From Jannaschia seosinensis (GTDB taxonomy: Bacteria > Pseudomonadota > Alphaproteobacteria > Rhodobacterales > Rhodobacteraceae), in the NCBI RefSeq assembly GCF_001408515.1, contig NZ_CYPR01000046.1, positions 17,276 through 81,275 on the forward strand: a stretch of DNA of 64,000 nucleotides. The letters are read 5' to 3'. Within the stretch, counting starts at the first letter, position 1. The number at the start of each line of letters is the position of its first letter. The notes beneath the pieces were generated by a model. It was given only the letters and a program-made list of their open reading frames with translations. It did no database searches and was not told the DNA's origin. This document shows, piece after piece, positions 40,247 through 51,485 of the stretch. The position numbers were made by a program, and so were the translations under genes.

Positions 40247-41629
40247 ATGAATCACTTTCCCGTCTTCCTCACCCTCGATGGTCGCCGCGTTCTCGTGGCG
40301 GGCGGTGGCGACGCGGCGGTGGCCAAACTGCGGCTGCTGCTCAAGACGACTGCGCATATCACCGTCGTCGCCGAAACCTTCGCCCCCGAGATCGAGGATT
40401 GGGCCACCCAAGGCCGCCTGAAGCTTCTGCGCCGCGCGCAGGAGCCGGGCGACGCGCTGTGCTGCGTCATCGCCTACGGCGCGCATGAGGATGCCGCGTT
40501 GGATGCCCGCGCGCTCCGGCTCGCCACCGCCGACGGGGCACTGGTCAACATCGTCGACAACCTCGCCGACAGCCAGTTCATCACCCCGGCCATCGTGGAT
40601 CGGGACCCCGTCGTCGTCGCCATCGGCACCGAGGGTACGGCCCCCGTCCTCGCCCGCCGGATCAAGGCCGACCTCGAGGCGCGCCTGCCCAAGGATCTCG
40701 GGATGCTCGCGCGGGTTGCCAAGGGATTCCGGGGACTTGCGATGAAATTACCCATGGGTAATCCGCGCCGCCGCTTCTGGGGGGACTACTACGAGAGCGT
40801 CGGCCCCCGCGCCGCGGCGACGGGCGAAGACGCCGCCCGCACCGCGCTCGGCAACCTGCTGGAGACCCATCTGGCCGCCGAGGCCCGCCCCGGCCATGTC
40901 GACCTCGTCGGCGCGGGCCCCGGCGATCCGGAGCTTCTGACGCTCAAGGCCCGCCGCGCGCTCGACGCCGCCGATGTGGTGATCCACGACCGCCTCGTCG
41001 CGCCCGAAATCCTCGAACTCGCCCGCCGCGAGGCGATTCTGGTCGATGCCGGCAAGGAAGGCTTCGGCCCCTCCATGACGCAGGACGACATCAACGCGCT
41101 GATGGTGCGGCACGCGCAGGATGGCCACCACGTCGTCCGGCTCAAGGGCGGCGACCCGGCCGTGTTCGGACGCCTCGACGAAGAGATCGCCGCGCTCGAC
41201 GCCGCCGAAATCGCCTGGACGATCGTGCCGGGCATCACCGCCGCCTCCGCCGCCGTCGCCTCCATCGGCCAGAGCCTGACGCAGCGCGGCCGCAATGCCG
41301 CCATCCGCCTGCTGACGGGGCACGACATGAAGGGTTTCGCCGATCACGACTGGGCCGCGCTCGCCGCGCCCGGTCAGGTCGCCGCGATCTACATGGGCAA
41401 GCGCGCCGCACGCTGGATGCAGGGCCGACTGATGATGCACGGCGCGTCGCGCGCCACGCCCGTCACCGTGGTCGAGAACGCCTCCCGCCCCGATCAGCGC
41501 GTGCACGCCGCCACGCTCGCCACCCTGCCCGACATCGTGGCGGACGCGACCGGCCCGGCCGTCCTGCTCTATGGCCTCGCCCCCCGCGCCGCGATGGCGG
41601 CCATCCGCAACGAGGAGATCGCGCTGTGA
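40247..41629 (+). CDS. cysG: Siroheme synthase CysG (two-domain)
   Basis: The 460-residue protein joins an N-terminal NAD-dependent precorrin-2 dehydrogenase/ferrochelatase domain (VLVAGGGDAAVAKLRLL, then TEGTAPVLARRIK) to a C-terminal uroporphyrinogen-III methyltransferase (VDLVGAGPGDPELLTLKA, RLKGGDPAVFGR, VPGITAASAAVA). It makes siroheme, the cofactor of the sulfite reductase encoded two genes on. The start ATG 40247 follows the operator region directly. The stop overlaps the DUF2849 GTG. Confidence 0.96.
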   Translation: MNHFPVFLTLDGRRVLVAGGGDAAVAKLRLLLKTTAHITVVAETFAPEIEDWATQGRLKLLRRAQEPGDALCCVIAYGAHEDAALDARALRLATADGALVNIVDNLADSQFITPAIVDRDPVVVAIGTEGTAPVLARRIKADLEARLPKDLGMLARVAKGFRGLAMKLPMGNPRRRFWGDYYESVGPRAAATGEDAARTALGNLLETHLAAEARPGHVDLVGAGPGDPELLTLKARRALDAADVVIHDRLVAPEILELARREAILVDAGKEGFGPSMTQDDINALMVRHAQDGHHVVRLKGGDPAVFGRLDEEIAALDAAEIAWTIVPGITAASAAVASIGQSLTQRGRNAAIRLLTGHDMKGFADHDWAALAAPGQVAAIYMGKRAARWMQGRLMMHGASRATPVTVVENASRPDQRVHAATLATLPDIVADATGPAVLLYGLAPRAAMAAIRNEEIAL

Positions 41630-41936
41630 GCCGCAACCGTCCCTTCACCCCCAAGGTCGTCACCGCCAACCTGCTGCGCGAGGGGGACGTGGTCTACCTG
41701 ACCGCCGCCGGCGACTGGTCCCCCGACCATTCCGCGGCCGAGCTTCTGACCGAGGCCGAGCACGCGAACGACCGTCTGGCCCTCGCCGAGGCGCAACCGC
41801 TCCGCGTCGTCGGCGCCTATCTCGCCGATGCCCGGCCCGGCCCCGACGGCCGCCCCGAGCCGGTTCACTTCCGCGAGGGGTTCCGCGCCACCGGCCCCTC
41901 GAACTACGCCCACGGCAAAGCCCACGAGGTCCAGTG

Positions 41937-41937
<1 letters not shown>
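41626..41937 (+). CDS. DUF2849 protein of the sulfate assimilation operon
   Basis: A 103-residue protein starting at GTG (SRNRPFTPKVVTANLL) with the VVYLTAAGDWS and GPSNYAHGKAHEVQ segments characteristic of DUF2849. The family is found between cysG and the sulfite reductase gene in alphaproteobacteria and has no proven function. Both ends overlap neighbours (GTGA with cysG; TGATG with cysI). It may assist siroheme insertion or reductase assembly, but nothing in the sequence proves this. Confidence 0.88.
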
Positions 41938-43575
<1,638 letters not shown>

Positions 43576-43586
<11 letters not shown>

Positions 43587-44316
43587 TGCCGAGATCCGCC
43601 TGCGCGAACGTGCCGACCGCCTGAACGAAAGCTACCGCCACCATTCCGCGGTGGCCGTCATGTCGCGCGCGCTCGGGGATCCGGATGTGGGGCCGATCGC
43701 GCTGGTCTCCTCCTTCGGGGCCGAATCGATCGTGCTCCTTCACATGCTGTCGGTCATGGACCGCCACGCGCCGGTCCTGTTCCTGGAGACGGGAATGCTG
43801 TTCCCCGAGACGCTGACCTATCAGCGCGAGGTGGCCGAGCGGCTGAACCTGACGGATATGCGCGTGATCCGGCCCGACAGCGCGGACCTGTTCAAGGCCG
43901 ATCCCGAGGGCGACCTGAACGGCCGCGACCCCGACGCCTGTTGCGCGCTGCGCAAGACCCGGCCGCTCGAACTGGCGCTGCGGGGCTTCGACGGCTGGAT
44001 CACGGGGCGCAAGCGGTTCCAGGGCGGCACCCGCGCGGCGCTGGACTTCTTCGAGGCGGAGGGCGGTCTGCTCAAGGTCAACCCCCTCGCCCACTGGGAG
44101 CCCGCGGACGTGGCCGATTACATGACGAACAACCGCCTCCCCCGGCACCCGCTCGTGGCGATGGGCTACCCCTCCATCGGCTGCGCACCCTGCACATCCC
44201 GGGTGGCGCCGGGCGAGGATCCGCGTTCGGGCCGCTGGCGCGGGCGGGCAAAGACCGAATGCGGCATCCATTTCGTCAACGGGCGCCCCGTGCCCGCCGC
44301 CACCGTCGCCGGTTGA
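43576..44316 (+). CDS. cysH: Phosphoadenylyl/adenylyl-sulfate reductase
   Basis: The 246-residue enzyme reduces activated sulfate to sulfite. It has SSFGAES at the nucleotide site, the catalytic ECGIH motif (Cys229), and two further cysteine pairs: Cys122-Cys123 and Cys203-x2-Cys206. The CC...CxxC pattern binds a [4Fe-4S] cluster and marks APS reductases (direct use of adenylyl sulfate) rather than the enterobacterial PAPS type. It overlaps the sulfite reductase gene by 11 nt, so product and next enzyme are co-translated. Confidence 0.94.
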
Positions 44317-44341
44317 ACGGCACCCGCTCAGGAGGATTTCC

Positions 44342-44770
44342 ATGCCTATCGTGACAGATAAGGGCTTCGCGCCCGACGACCTGAACGCCGCCTTCGTGCC
44401 TGCCGACGACCTGCCTGCGGACGGGTTTTCCGCCGTGGACGTCGCGCCGGACACCGATCTCGTCCCCCTCCTCATCCGCCTCGACGAGGTGGCGGCGATC
44501 CGCGTGGCCTTCCCGTCCTTCGCCGACGGGCGCGGATTCACCATCGCGCGGCAATTGCGACGGGCGGGCTTTACCGGCCGTCTGCGCGCGGCGGGGCATG
44601 TGATCGCCGACCAATACGCGATGGCCCGGCGGTCGGGTTTCGACGAGGTGGAGATCGACGACGACCTCGCCACCCGTCAGCCCGAGGCGCAGTGGCTGGC
44701 GCGCGCCAACTGGCGCGGCCACGACTACCAGTCCCGTCTGGGCCGCCGGCGCGATGCCGTGACCGCCTAG
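44342..44770 (+). CDS. DUF934 protein of the sulfate assimilation operon
   Basis: The 142-residue protein has the DUF934 signature: IRVAFPSFADGRGFTIARQLR, then RAAGHVIADQYAMARRSGFDEVEI. Its gene typically follows cysH or cysI in proteobacterial sulfate clusters, and its function is not established. The start follows AGGAGG about 6 nt upstream. It lies 25 bp after cysH and 51 bp before fpr. Confidence 0.9.
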   Translation: MPIVTDKGFAPDDLNAAFVPADDLPADGFSAVDVAPDTDLVPLLIRLDEVAAIRVAFPSFADGRGFTIARQLRRAGFTGRLRAAGHVIADQYAMARRSGFDEVEIDDDLATRQPEAQWLARANWRGHDYQSRLGRRRDAVTA

Positions 44771-44821
44771 CAACCCGAACGTTTCCGACATAGAGGTGCG
44801 GCCCACACGCCGCAAAAGCCG

Positions 44822-45643
44822 ATGAACGACATGACCCCGACCCAAGCCGTGCCCGTCCTGCCCGACGCCCAGACCGTCACCGAGGTGACGCATTGGACGG
44901 ATTACCTGTTCTCCTTCCGCGTAACCCGCCCGGCCTCCTTGCGCTTCCGCTCGGGGGAGTTCGTGATGATCGGTCTGATGGGGGATCCGGACCCGAAGAC
45001 GGGCAAGGCCAAGCCGATCCTGCGCGCCTATTCCATCGCCTCGCCGGCCTGGGACGACGAGTTGGAATTCTACTCGATCAAGGTGCAGGACGGCCCGCTG
45101 ACCTCCCGGCTTCAGCACATCAAGCCGGGCGATCAGATCATCCTGCGGCCCAAGCCCGTGGGCACCTTGGTCCATGATGCGCTCCTGCCCGGCAAGCGGC
45201 TCTGGCTCTTCTCCACCGGCACCGGGATCGCGCCCTTCGCCTCGCTCCTGCGGGAGCCGGAGACGTGGGAGGCCTATGACGAGGTGATCCTCACCCATAC
45301 CTGCCGCGAGGTGGCGGAGCTGGAATATGGCCGCCGCCTGATCGAGGGGCTGCGCGAGGACGAGTTGATCGGAGAACTGATCGGCGACAAGCTGCGCTAC
45401 TACCCGACCACGACCCGCGAGGAGAGCCCGAAGACCGGCCGCATCACCGACCTGCTGCGGCGGGGCGAGGTTCAGGCCGATCTGGGCATCGACACGATCG
45501 GACCCGAGACGGACCGCGCGATGGTCTGCGGCTCGCTCGGCTTCAATCTCGAGATCAAGGAAATCCTCGAAGGGTACGGGCTGGAGGAAGGCGCCAATTC
45601 CGAGCCCAAGCACTACGTCGTGGAGAAGGCCTTCGTGGGCTGA
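44822..45643 (+). CDS. fpr: Ferredoxin--NADP(+) reductase
   Basis: The 273-residue flavoprotein passes electrons between NADPH and ferredoxin. The FAD motif RAYSIAS, the NADP-binding FSTGTGIAPFASLL, the TCREVAELEYG segment and the C-terminal YVVEKAFVG are standard for the bacterial Fpr subclass. As the last gene of the cys operon it likely supplies reduced ferredoxin for the six-electron sulfite reduction. A perfect 11-bp hairpin lies just after its stop. Confidence 0.95.
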   Translation: MNDMTPTQAVPVLPDAQTVTEVTHWTDYLFSFRVTRPASLRFRSGEFVMIGLMGDPDPKTGKAKPILRAYSIASPAWDDELEFYSIKVQDGPLTSRLQHIKPGDQIILRPKPVGTLVHDALLPGKRLWLFSTGTGIAPFASLLREPETWEAYDEVILTHTCREVAELEYGRRLIEGLREDELIGELIGDKLRYYPTTTREESPKTGRITDLLRRGEVQADLGIDTIGPETDRAMVCGSLGFNLEIKEILEGYGLEEGANSEPKHYVVEKAFVG

Positions 45644-45651
45644 GGGGCATG

Positions 45652-45676
45652 TGAAGACGATCGCGGATCGTCTTCA
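45652..45676 (+). terminator. Hairpin after fpr
   Basis: TGAAGACGATC (45652-45662) and GATCGTCTTCA (45666-45676) form a perfect 11-bp stem with a 3-nt loop, 8 nt past the fpr stop. No T-tract follows (TCCC), so termination may be partial. Confidence 0.6.
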
Positions 45677-45750
45677 TCCCTGACCGGGCGGAGGCGGTTT
45701 ATCCGGCCCCGCAAACCCCGGCTCGCACCCGCGGCAACCTGCAAAAGAAA

Positions 45751-45778
45751 AGGCCGCGCGGATCGCCCCGCGCGGCCT
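45751..45778 (-). terminator. Rho-independent terminator of the acidic protein gene
   Basis: AGGCCGCGCGG (45751-45761) pairs perfectly with CCGCGCGGCCT (45768-45778) over a 6-nt loop. On the minus strand the stem is followed by TTTTCTTTT, making a good terminator for the gene ending at 45801. On plus, CCTCGTTTC follows, so it may also back up fpr. Confidence 0.85.
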
Positions 45779-45800
45779 TCCTCGTTTCATGAGCCGGCGA

Positions 45801-46682
45801 TCATTCGATGCCGAGGCTCTCCCGCACGCGAACGACGACCGCGTCGACCATGTCGGGGTTTTGGCGGGCTTGCTCCACGGCGGTGAGCAACTCCAGACGG
45901 GTCGTCTCGTCGAGATCCGATTCCTCGATCGCAATGATCACCTCATCGGCATTGAAGTTCTCCGGCGTCAGCAGTTCCGCGAGATCCCCGTCACCGAGCA
46001 TGGAATCCGTCTCGTCGCCGCCGGTGATGTTCAGCTCGTCGGCCGAAACGGTCTCGGTCTCCAGCGCGACGGTGCCCTCGTCATCGGTCGCGGCCTCGAC
46101 TTCGGCACCCATCTCTGCGGCCTCTTCGGTCATCTCGACCTCGACGGCCTCGGCAGCCTCGTCGACGGTGGCGAGCGCTTCGTCGGTCTCCTCGGCGATC
46201 TCGTCTCCAGCCGCATCTAGGGCTTCACCGGTTTCTTCGGCAGCATCGTCGAAGATCGCGGTGGTGTCGGACTCAATATTCTCAAGCGCCTGATCGGTTT
46301 CCGCGGCACCTTCCTCGATGAGGTTCACGCCGTCTTCTGCGGTCTCCCCGGCCTCATCGAAGATCTCGGAGGCTTCGGTTTCCACGTTTTCCAGCGTCTC
46401 CATCGTGACGTCCTCACCCTCGTCGACGAGCGCGGGCGCATCCTCGGTGATCTCGACGTCGCCGATGACGGGCTCTTCGAGTTCCACCGGGGCTTCGACT
46501 TCTTCGACCGGCTCGGGCACGATGGCCTCCTCGACGATCACTTCGTCCTCTTCGACGGGTGCGGTCACACCGTCGACGCCGTCGACACCCGCGACTTCGG
46601 GCTCGGAAAGGTTGTCGATGACGATCCAGGCAATGATGGCGACGACCAGAACGGCAAGGCCGACGATAATGTTACGTGACAT
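45801..46682 (-). CDS. Highly acidic membrane-anchored protein of unknown function
   Basis: The 293-residue protein starts with a short basic stretch and one hydrophobic helix (about residues 5-24, NIIVGLAVLVVAIIAWIVI), followed by about 200 residues dominated by Glu, Asp, Ala, Val and Thr with loose repeats such as EEAIVPEPVEEVEAP and AEETDEALATVDEAAEA. The C-terminal 60 residues look folded: LAELLTPENFNADEVIIAI, then TTRLELLTAVEQARQNP. No family was recognised. It is probably anchored in the inner membrane with a disordered, negatively charged periplasmic arm. It has its own terminator and is divergent from infC. Confidence 0.75.
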   Translation of the reverse strand: MSRNIIVGLAVLVVAIIAWIVIDNLSEPEVAGVDGVDGVTAPVEEDEVIVEEAIVPEPVEEVEAPVELEEPVIGDVEITEDAPALVDEGEDVTMETLENVETEASEIFDEAGETAEDGVNLIEEGAAETDQALENIESDTTAIFDDAAEETGEALDAAGDEIAEETDEALATVDEAAEAVEVEMTEEAAEMGAEVEAATDDEGTVALETETVSADELNITGGDETDSMLGDGDLAELLTPENFNADEVIIAIEESDLDETTRLELLTAVEQARQNPDMVDAVVVRVRESLGIE

Positions 46683-46871
46683 GAATTTCTCCTACGTGTG
46701 GTGTGCTGCGGGGCGCAACTTGAGACGTTCGATCGACAGATCAATCCCCGTGACGCGGCGACGGTTCCGTTTCGCTCCGTTTTGCGCGCGAGTGAGCGGC
46801 ACCTTGCCGGTTTGCGGCTTGAAGCGATGCCGTCGCGGCGCTACCTTATGCGCCTTAGAGCAACGTCCCGG

Positions 46872-46888
46872 AAAGGACCACGACCATC
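46872..46888 (+). promoter_or_regulatory. Ribosome site and AUC start codon of infC
   Basis: AAAGGA (46872-46877) lies 8 nt before an ATC at 46886, in frame with the IF-3 sequence. An in-frame TAG at 46856-46858 closes the frame upstream and no ATG, GTG or TTG occurs before 47027, well inside the conserved N-terminal domain. The ATC must therefore be the start, by analogy with the AUU start that lets IF-3 control its own synthesis in enterobacteria. Confidence 0.8.
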
Positions 46889-47431
46889 GCCCGCAGACCT
46901 CATAACGCGCCTCCGACGCGCGATACCGGCCCCCGCGTCAACGACAAGATCCGCGCCGTCGAAATCCGCCTGATCGGTGCCGACGGTGAAAATGTCGGCG
47001 TCGTCAGCCCCTCCCGTGCCCGCCAGATGGCCGAGGATGCCGGGCTCGACCTCGTCGAGATCAGTCCGAACGCAAATCCGCCGGTCTGCAAGATCATGGA
47101 TTTCGGCAAGTACAAGTACGAGACCCAGAAGAAAGAAGCCGAGGCCCGCAAGAAGCAGAAGGTCATCGAGGTGAAGGAGGTGAAGTTCCGCCCCAACACC
47201 GACACGCATGACTACGAGGTGAAGATGCGCAACGTCTTCAAGTTCCTCGAAAGCGGCGACAAGGTGAAGGTCACGCTCCGCTTCCGCGGCCGCGAAATGG
47301 CGCACCAGAATCTCGGCCGTGAACTGCTGGAGCGGGTTGCCGAGGACACCAAGGAAATCGGCAAGGTCGAGAACTTCCCCAAGATGGAAGGCCGGCAGAT
47401 GGTCATGATGATCGGACCGTCCACCCGCTAG
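46886..47431 (+). CDS. infC: Translation initiation factor IF-3
   Basis: IF-3 binds the 30S subunit and checks start codons and initiator tRNA. The 181-residue product has the N-terminal domain ([60 protein letters not shown]) and the C-terminal domain ([37 protein letters not shown]). Starting at the first ordinary Met (47027) would delete half the N-terminal domain. The start is taken as ATC at 46886 with a good ribosome site. The gene stands alone here: rpmI and rplT do not follow. Two intrinsic terminators come after it. Confidence 0.94.
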   Translation: MARRPHNAPPTRDTGPRVNDKIRAVEIRLIGADGENVGVVSPSRARQMAEDAGLDLVEISPNANPPVCKIMDFGKYKYETQKKEAEARKKQKVIEVKEVKFRPNTDTHDYEVKMRNVFKFLESGDKVKVTLRFRGREMAHQNLGRELLERVAEDTKEIGKVENFPKMEGRQMVMMIGPSTR

Positions 47432-47453
47432 ACGAGGATCGCTTGCGGTTCCG

Positions 47454-47475
47454 GGGCGCCTTCGGGCGCCCTTTT
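47454..47475 (+). terminator. Rho-independent terminator of infC
   Basis: GGGCGCC (47454-47460), TTCG loop, GGCGCCC (47465-47471), then TTTT (47472-47475). A compact UUCG-capped intrinsic terminator 22 nt after the infC stop. Confidence 0.92.
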
Positions 47476-47511
47476 CATGTTTGGATCGTTGATCCCGTTC
47501 GAAGACCTGTC

Positions 47512-47552
47512 CGCCGGCGCGGCCTTCTGAAGAGGTCGCGCCGGCGCGTTTT
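47512..47552 (+). terminator. Second terminator after infC
   Basis: CGCCGGCGCGGCC (47512-47524) pairs with GGTCGCGCCGGCG (47534-47546) with one G-U pair, followed by CGTTTT. It stands between infC and the convergent coxM end and its T-run fits the plus strand, a back-up to the first terminator. Confidence 0.7.
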
Positions 47553-47567
47553 CATGAAACCCGGTCC

Positions 47568-48371
47568 TCAGGCTGCGGCGACCGCGCGGGCAGTCATTAC
47601 CTTCACCAGATGCGCCCGGTAGGCCCCGTCGCCGTGCAGGTCGGAGATCATCTCTCCCGCATCGGGCGCTGTCAGACCCTTGACCGCATCCGGCGACCAG
47701 TCGGCGGAAAGTGCCTCCTCGGCTTCGGTCCAGCGGAAGACCCCGCTCGATGACGCGCCGGTGATCGCCACGCGCACCCCGTCCGAGAACTTGGCGACGA
47801 AGGCCGCGACCAGCGGGAAGCGGGAGGCGGGCTGGATGAACTTCTCGTAGCGCGCGCGCTCGGGCACCGGAAACTTCACCTCGGAGACGATCTCCCCCTC
47901 CTCGAGCGCCGTGGTGAACATGCCGAGAAAGAAGTCGTCGGCCGCGATTTCGCGCGTGCCGTTCGGCCCTTCGGCCATGATCGTCGCATTCGAGCCCAGC
48001 GCCCCCGCCGGGTAGCAGGCCGAGGGGTCGTTATTGGCGATCGAGCCGCCGATCGTGCCCCGGTTGCGCACCGCCGGGTCCCCGATGCGCCCGGCCAGCG
48101 AGGCCAGGGCAGGATAACTTTCGGCGCATTCGCGCGCGACCGTGGCATGCGTCGTGCCGCCGCCGATGCAGATGCGGCCGTCATCGTCGAGGCAGACGCC
48201 CTTGATCTCGTCGATCCCCGACAGGGCGACGAATTGCTCGGCCATGGCGAGCCGCGCCTTCATCGTCGGCAGCAGCGTCTGCCCCCCGCCAAGCGCCTGC
48301 GCGTCTTCGGCCTGAAGCGCCGCGACGGCCTCCCGAAGGGTCTTCGGCTTCACCAGTTCGAAGTCGTACAT
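47568..48371 (-). CDS. coxM: CO dehydrogenase-like FAD-binding medium subunit
   Basis: The 267-residue flavoprotein subunit of a molybdenum hydroxylase takes electrons from the [2Fe-2S] subunit. FAD-binding motifs are visible: ALGGGQTLLPTMK near residue 26, ICIGGGTTHA, and RNRGTIGGSIANNDPSACYPA. Start 48371 follows a purine-rich GGGGAG; the longer frame upstream is not homologous. It is the last gene of the S-L-M series, the order known for form II enzymes (form I is M-S-L). Confidence 0.92.
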   Translation of the reverse strand: MYDFELVKPKTLREAVAALQAEDAQALGGGQTLLPTMKARLAMAEQFVALSGIDEIKGVCLDDDGRICIGGGTTHATVARECAESYPALASLAGRIGDPAVRNRGTIGGSIANNDPSACYPAGALGSNATIMAEGPNGTREIAADDFFLGMFTTALEEGEIVSEVKFPVPERARYEKFIQPASRFPLVAAFVAKFSDGVRVAITGASSSGVFRWTEAEEALSADWSPDAVKGLTAPDAGEMISDLHGDGAYRAHLVKVMTARAVAAA

Positions 48372-48384
48372 TCCGTCTCTCCCC

Positions 48385-50841
48385 TCAATGCGTGGCGGTG
48401 TCGCCGGCCCCGACGGACCGGTCATGTGTGGTGTTGCCGGATCCGGCCGCGGGCTGCGCCGATCCGAGATTGGCCGCGCCGCCCTGCATCGCGTGCCACA
48501 CCCGCGCGGGCGTCAGCGGCATGTCGATATGGGGCACGTCATGCCCACCCGAGTGCAACGCGTCGATCACGGCATTGACGATGGAGGGCGGCGATCCGAT
48601 GGCGCCCGCCTCGCCGCAGCCCTTCACGCCCAGCGGGTTGTGCGTGCACGGCGTCTGGCAGGAATGATCCACCTGGAACATCGGCAGGTCATGCGCCCGC
48701 GGCATCGCGTAATCCATGTAGGAGGCCGACAGAAGCTGCCCCTCCTCGTCATAGGCGCAGTTCTCCAGAAGCGCCTGCCCGATCCCCTGGGCCAGCCCGC
48801 CATGGACCTGCCCCTCGACGATCATTGGGTTCACGACATTGCCGAAGTCGTCGGCGGCGGCAAAGGCCAGCACGTCAACCTTGCCGGTCTCCGGATCGAC
48901 CTCGACCTCGCAGGCATAGGCGCCGGCGGGATAGGTGAAGTTGTTCGGGTCGTAGAAGGCCGTCTCCTCCAACCCCGGCTCGATCTCCTCGAGCGGGTAA
49001 TTGTGCGGCACATAGGCGGCGAGCGTCACGTCGCCCCAGGCCACGGACTTGTCCGTGCCCGCGACGGTAAAGCGGCCCTCCTTGAGTTCGATGTCGCCCT
49101 CGGACGCCTCCATCAGGTGCGCGGCGATCTTCTTGGCCTTGGCGATGATCTTCTCGGTGGCCTTGACCATGGCCGACCCGCCGACCGCGAGAGAGCGCGA
49201 CCCGTAGGTGCCCATTCCCATCGGCGAATTGGCCGTGTCGCCGTGGACGATCTCCACCTGATCCTCGTTGATGCCGATCATGTCGGCCACGACCTGCGCA
49301 AACGACGTCTCGTGCCCCTGTCCGTGGCTGTGCGAGCCGGTCATCACCACGAGGCCGCCGGTCGCGTTCACCCGAACCGTCGCACTCTCGTACAGCCCCG
49401 CACGCGCGCCGAGTTGCCCGACCAGTTGCGACGGCGCGATGCCGCAGGCCTCGATATAGGCGTTGATCCCGAGACCCCGCAGCTTGCCGCGCGCCTCGCT
49501 CTCCCGCCGCCGCTCCGCAAAGCCCTCGCGGTCGATCATCGACAGAAGCTTGTCCATCGTCGCGTTGTAATCGCCGGTATCGTATTCCACGGCCACCGGC
49601 GTCGCATACGGGAATTCCGTCACGTAGTTCTTGCGCCGCAACTCCACCGGATCGACGCCCAGCTCGCGCGCCGCCATGTCGATCACCCGCTCCAGCTGGA
49701 ACGTCGCCTCGGGCCGGCCCGCGCCGCGATAGGCGTCGACGGGCACCGTGTTGGTGAACACCGCCTTCACGTTCACGTAGATGTTCGGCGTCTTGTAATT
49801 GCCGGCCATCAGCGTCCCGTGCAGCCATGTCGGCACCGACGGCGCGAAGGTGCTGAGGTACGCGCCCATGTTGGCGTAGGTTTCGGTGCGAACGGCGGTG
49901 AAGTTATGATCCGCATCAAGCGCCAGCTCGATCTTCGTGACGTGGTCGCGGCCATGCGCGTCCGACATGAACGCCTCCGACCGGCTCGACGTCCACTTGA
50001 CCGGCCGCTGCAACTGCTTGGCGGCGAAGGTGCAGAAGGCCTCCTCCGCGTAGTGGAAGATCTTGGTGCCGAAGCCGCCGCCCACATCGGGCGCCACGAC
50101 CCGCAGCTTGTGCTCCGGAATGTTCAGCACGAACGCCCCCATCAGGAGCCGGATCACATGCGGGTTCTGCGATGTGGTATAGAGCGTCGAACTGTCGTCG
50201 TGGAACGCGTAATCGCCTACCGCCACGCGCGGCTCCATCGGGTTCGCGACCAGCCGGTTGTTCACCAGTTCCAGCGTCGTGACATGTGCCGCCCCGGAAA
50301 TCGCGCGGTCCACCGCCTCGCGGTTCTCCTCCACGAAGCCCCAGTCGTAGCACAGGTTTGACGTCAGATCGTCATGGACCAGCGGCGCGCCCTCGGCGAC
50401 GGCCTTCTTCATGTCGATGACGGCCGGCAGGTCCTCGATATCGGCGACGATGACCTCGGCCGCGTCGCGGGCCTGGTCGCGGGTTTCGGCCACCACGGCG
50501 GCGATCGGGTCGCCGACATGCCGCACCTTGCCCTCGGCGAGGATCGGGTGCTTGGGCTCCTGCATCGGGTTGCCCTGCCGGTCGGTGATCTGCCAGCCGC
50601 AGGGGATGCCGCCGACGCCTTCGAAATCCTTGGCGGTGAAGATGCGTATCACGCCCTCCATCTCCTCGGCGGCGGCGGTGTCAATCCCGCGGATGCGCCC
50701 ATGCGCCACGTCCGAGCGCAGGAACACGACATGTGCCTGCCCCGCCACGTTGATGTCGTCGGTGTAACGACCCTTGCCCGTCAGGAAGCGCACGTCCTCG
50801 CGGCGCTTCGGGCTGGCGCCAATTCCGGTATCCTTCGGCAT
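48385..50841 (-). CDS. coxL: CO dehydrogenase-like molybdopterin large subunit, form II
   Basis: The 818-residue catalytic subunit of the xanthine oxidase family binds molybdopterin. Motifs include [32 protein letters not shown], and the active loop AYRGAGR near residue 370. True aerobic CO dehydrogenase (form I) has AYxCSFR with the Cu-binding Cys; AYRGAGR marks form II, whose substrate is disputed. The conserved Glu near the C-terminus is in [15 protein letters not shown]. Flanking maturation-type genes (coxD, coxE, xdhC-like) support an active, sulfurated enzyme. Confidence 0.94.
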   Translation of the reverse strand: MPKDTGIGASPKRREDVRFLTGKGRYTDDINVAGQAHVVFLRSDVAHGRIRGIDTAAAEEMEGVIRIFTAKDFEGVGGIPCGWQITDRQGNPMQEPKHPILAEGKVRHVGDPIAAVVAETRDQARDAAEVIVADIEDLPAVIDMKKAVAEGAPLVHDDLTSNLCYDWGFVEENREAVDRAISGAAHVTTLELVNNRLVANPMEPRVAVGDYAFHDDSSTLYTTSQNPHVIRLLMGAFVLNIPEHKLRVVAPDVGGGFGTKIFHYAEEAFCTFAAKQLQRPVKWTSSRSEAFMSDAHGRDHVTKIELALDADHNFTAVRTETYANMGAYLSTFAPSVPTWLHGTLMAGNYKTPNIYVNVKAVFTNTVPVDAYRGAGRPEATFQLERVIDMAARELGVDPVELRRKNYVTEFPYATPVAVEYDTGDYNATMDKLLSMIDREGFAERRRESEARGKLRGLGINAYIEACGIAPSQLVGQLGARAGLYESATVRVNATGGLVVMTGSHSHGQGHETSFAQVVADMIGINEDQVEIVHGDTANSPMGMGTYGSRSLAVGGSAMVKATEKIIAKAKKIAAHLMEASEGDIELKEGRFTVAGTDKSVAWGDVTLAAYVPHNYPLEEIEPGLEETAFYDPNNFTYPAGAYACEVEVDPETGKVDVLAFAAADDFGNVVNPMIVEGQVHGGLAQGIGQALLENCAYDEEGQLLSASYMDYAMPRAHDLPMFQVDHSCQTPCTHNPLGVKGCGEAGAIGSPPSIVNAVIDALHSGGHDVPHIDMPLTPARVWHAMQGGAANLGSAQPAAGSGNTTHDRSVGAGDTATH

Positions 50842-50944
50842 GTCTCATCCTCCCTTGGGGCGCGCGTGCGCCGGGTATGTCACGTTGGGGACGCGGCTCC
50901 TCCCTTCCGCGTCCCCGGGGGCGCGCGGCCCCCGTCCGGCGGGC

Positions 50945-51430
50945 CTATTCGGCCGCCACCGGCTCCACCTGCTGCCCGGACGCCGCCATCACCGCCTTGA
51001 CGATGTTGTGGTACCCGGTGCAGCGGCAGATATTCCCTTCGAGATAATGCCGAACCTCGGCCTCGGACGGCTGCGGGTTCTCCTTGAGAAGCGCGGAGGC
51101 CGCCATCACCATGCCCGGCGTACAAAAGCCGCATTGCAGCCCGTGATAATCCTGGAATGCCTGCTGCACGGTGCCCAGAGAGCCGTCGGCATTGGCCATC
51201 CCCTCGATCGTCGTGACCTCGGCCCCGTCCAGTTCCTGCGCCAGAACGCTGCAGGCCTTGACCGGGTCGCCGTTCACATGGACCACGCAGGCGCCGCATT
51301 GCGAGGTGTCGCAACCGACATGCGTTCCCGTCAGGCGCAGCCCCTCGCGCAGCCAGTCGACTAGAAGCGTGCGGCCCTCGGCCTCTGCCGAACGGCTCTT
51401 GCCGTTCACGTTCATCGTGACCTTCGCCAT
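50945..51430 (-). CDS. coxS: CO dehydrogenase-like [2Fe-2S] small subunit
   Basis: The 161-residue subunit carries two [2Fe-2S] clusters: the plant-ferredoxin type ([18 protein letters not shown], then KACS) and the alpha-helical type (QCGFCTPGM and NICRCTGY). It shuttles electrons from molybdopterin in the large subunit to FAD in the medium subunit. Start 51430 gives [11 protein letters not shown], the usual N-terminus. It is first of the S-L-M genes and 55 bp after the molybdopterin-binding gene. Confidence 0.95.
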   Translation of the reverse strand: MAKVTMNVNGKSRSAEAEGRTLLVDWLREGLRLTGTHVGCDTSQCGACVVHVNGDPVKACSVLAQELDGAEVTTIEGMANADGSLGTVQQAFQDYHGLQCGFCTPGMVMAASALLKENPQPSEAEVRHYLEGNICRCTGYHNIVKAVMAASGQQVEPVAAE

Positions 51431-51485
51431 GAAGTCCCTCCCTGTTTGCGCGAAGGTAAGCACAGGATTCGGCATCGGGGAACCG

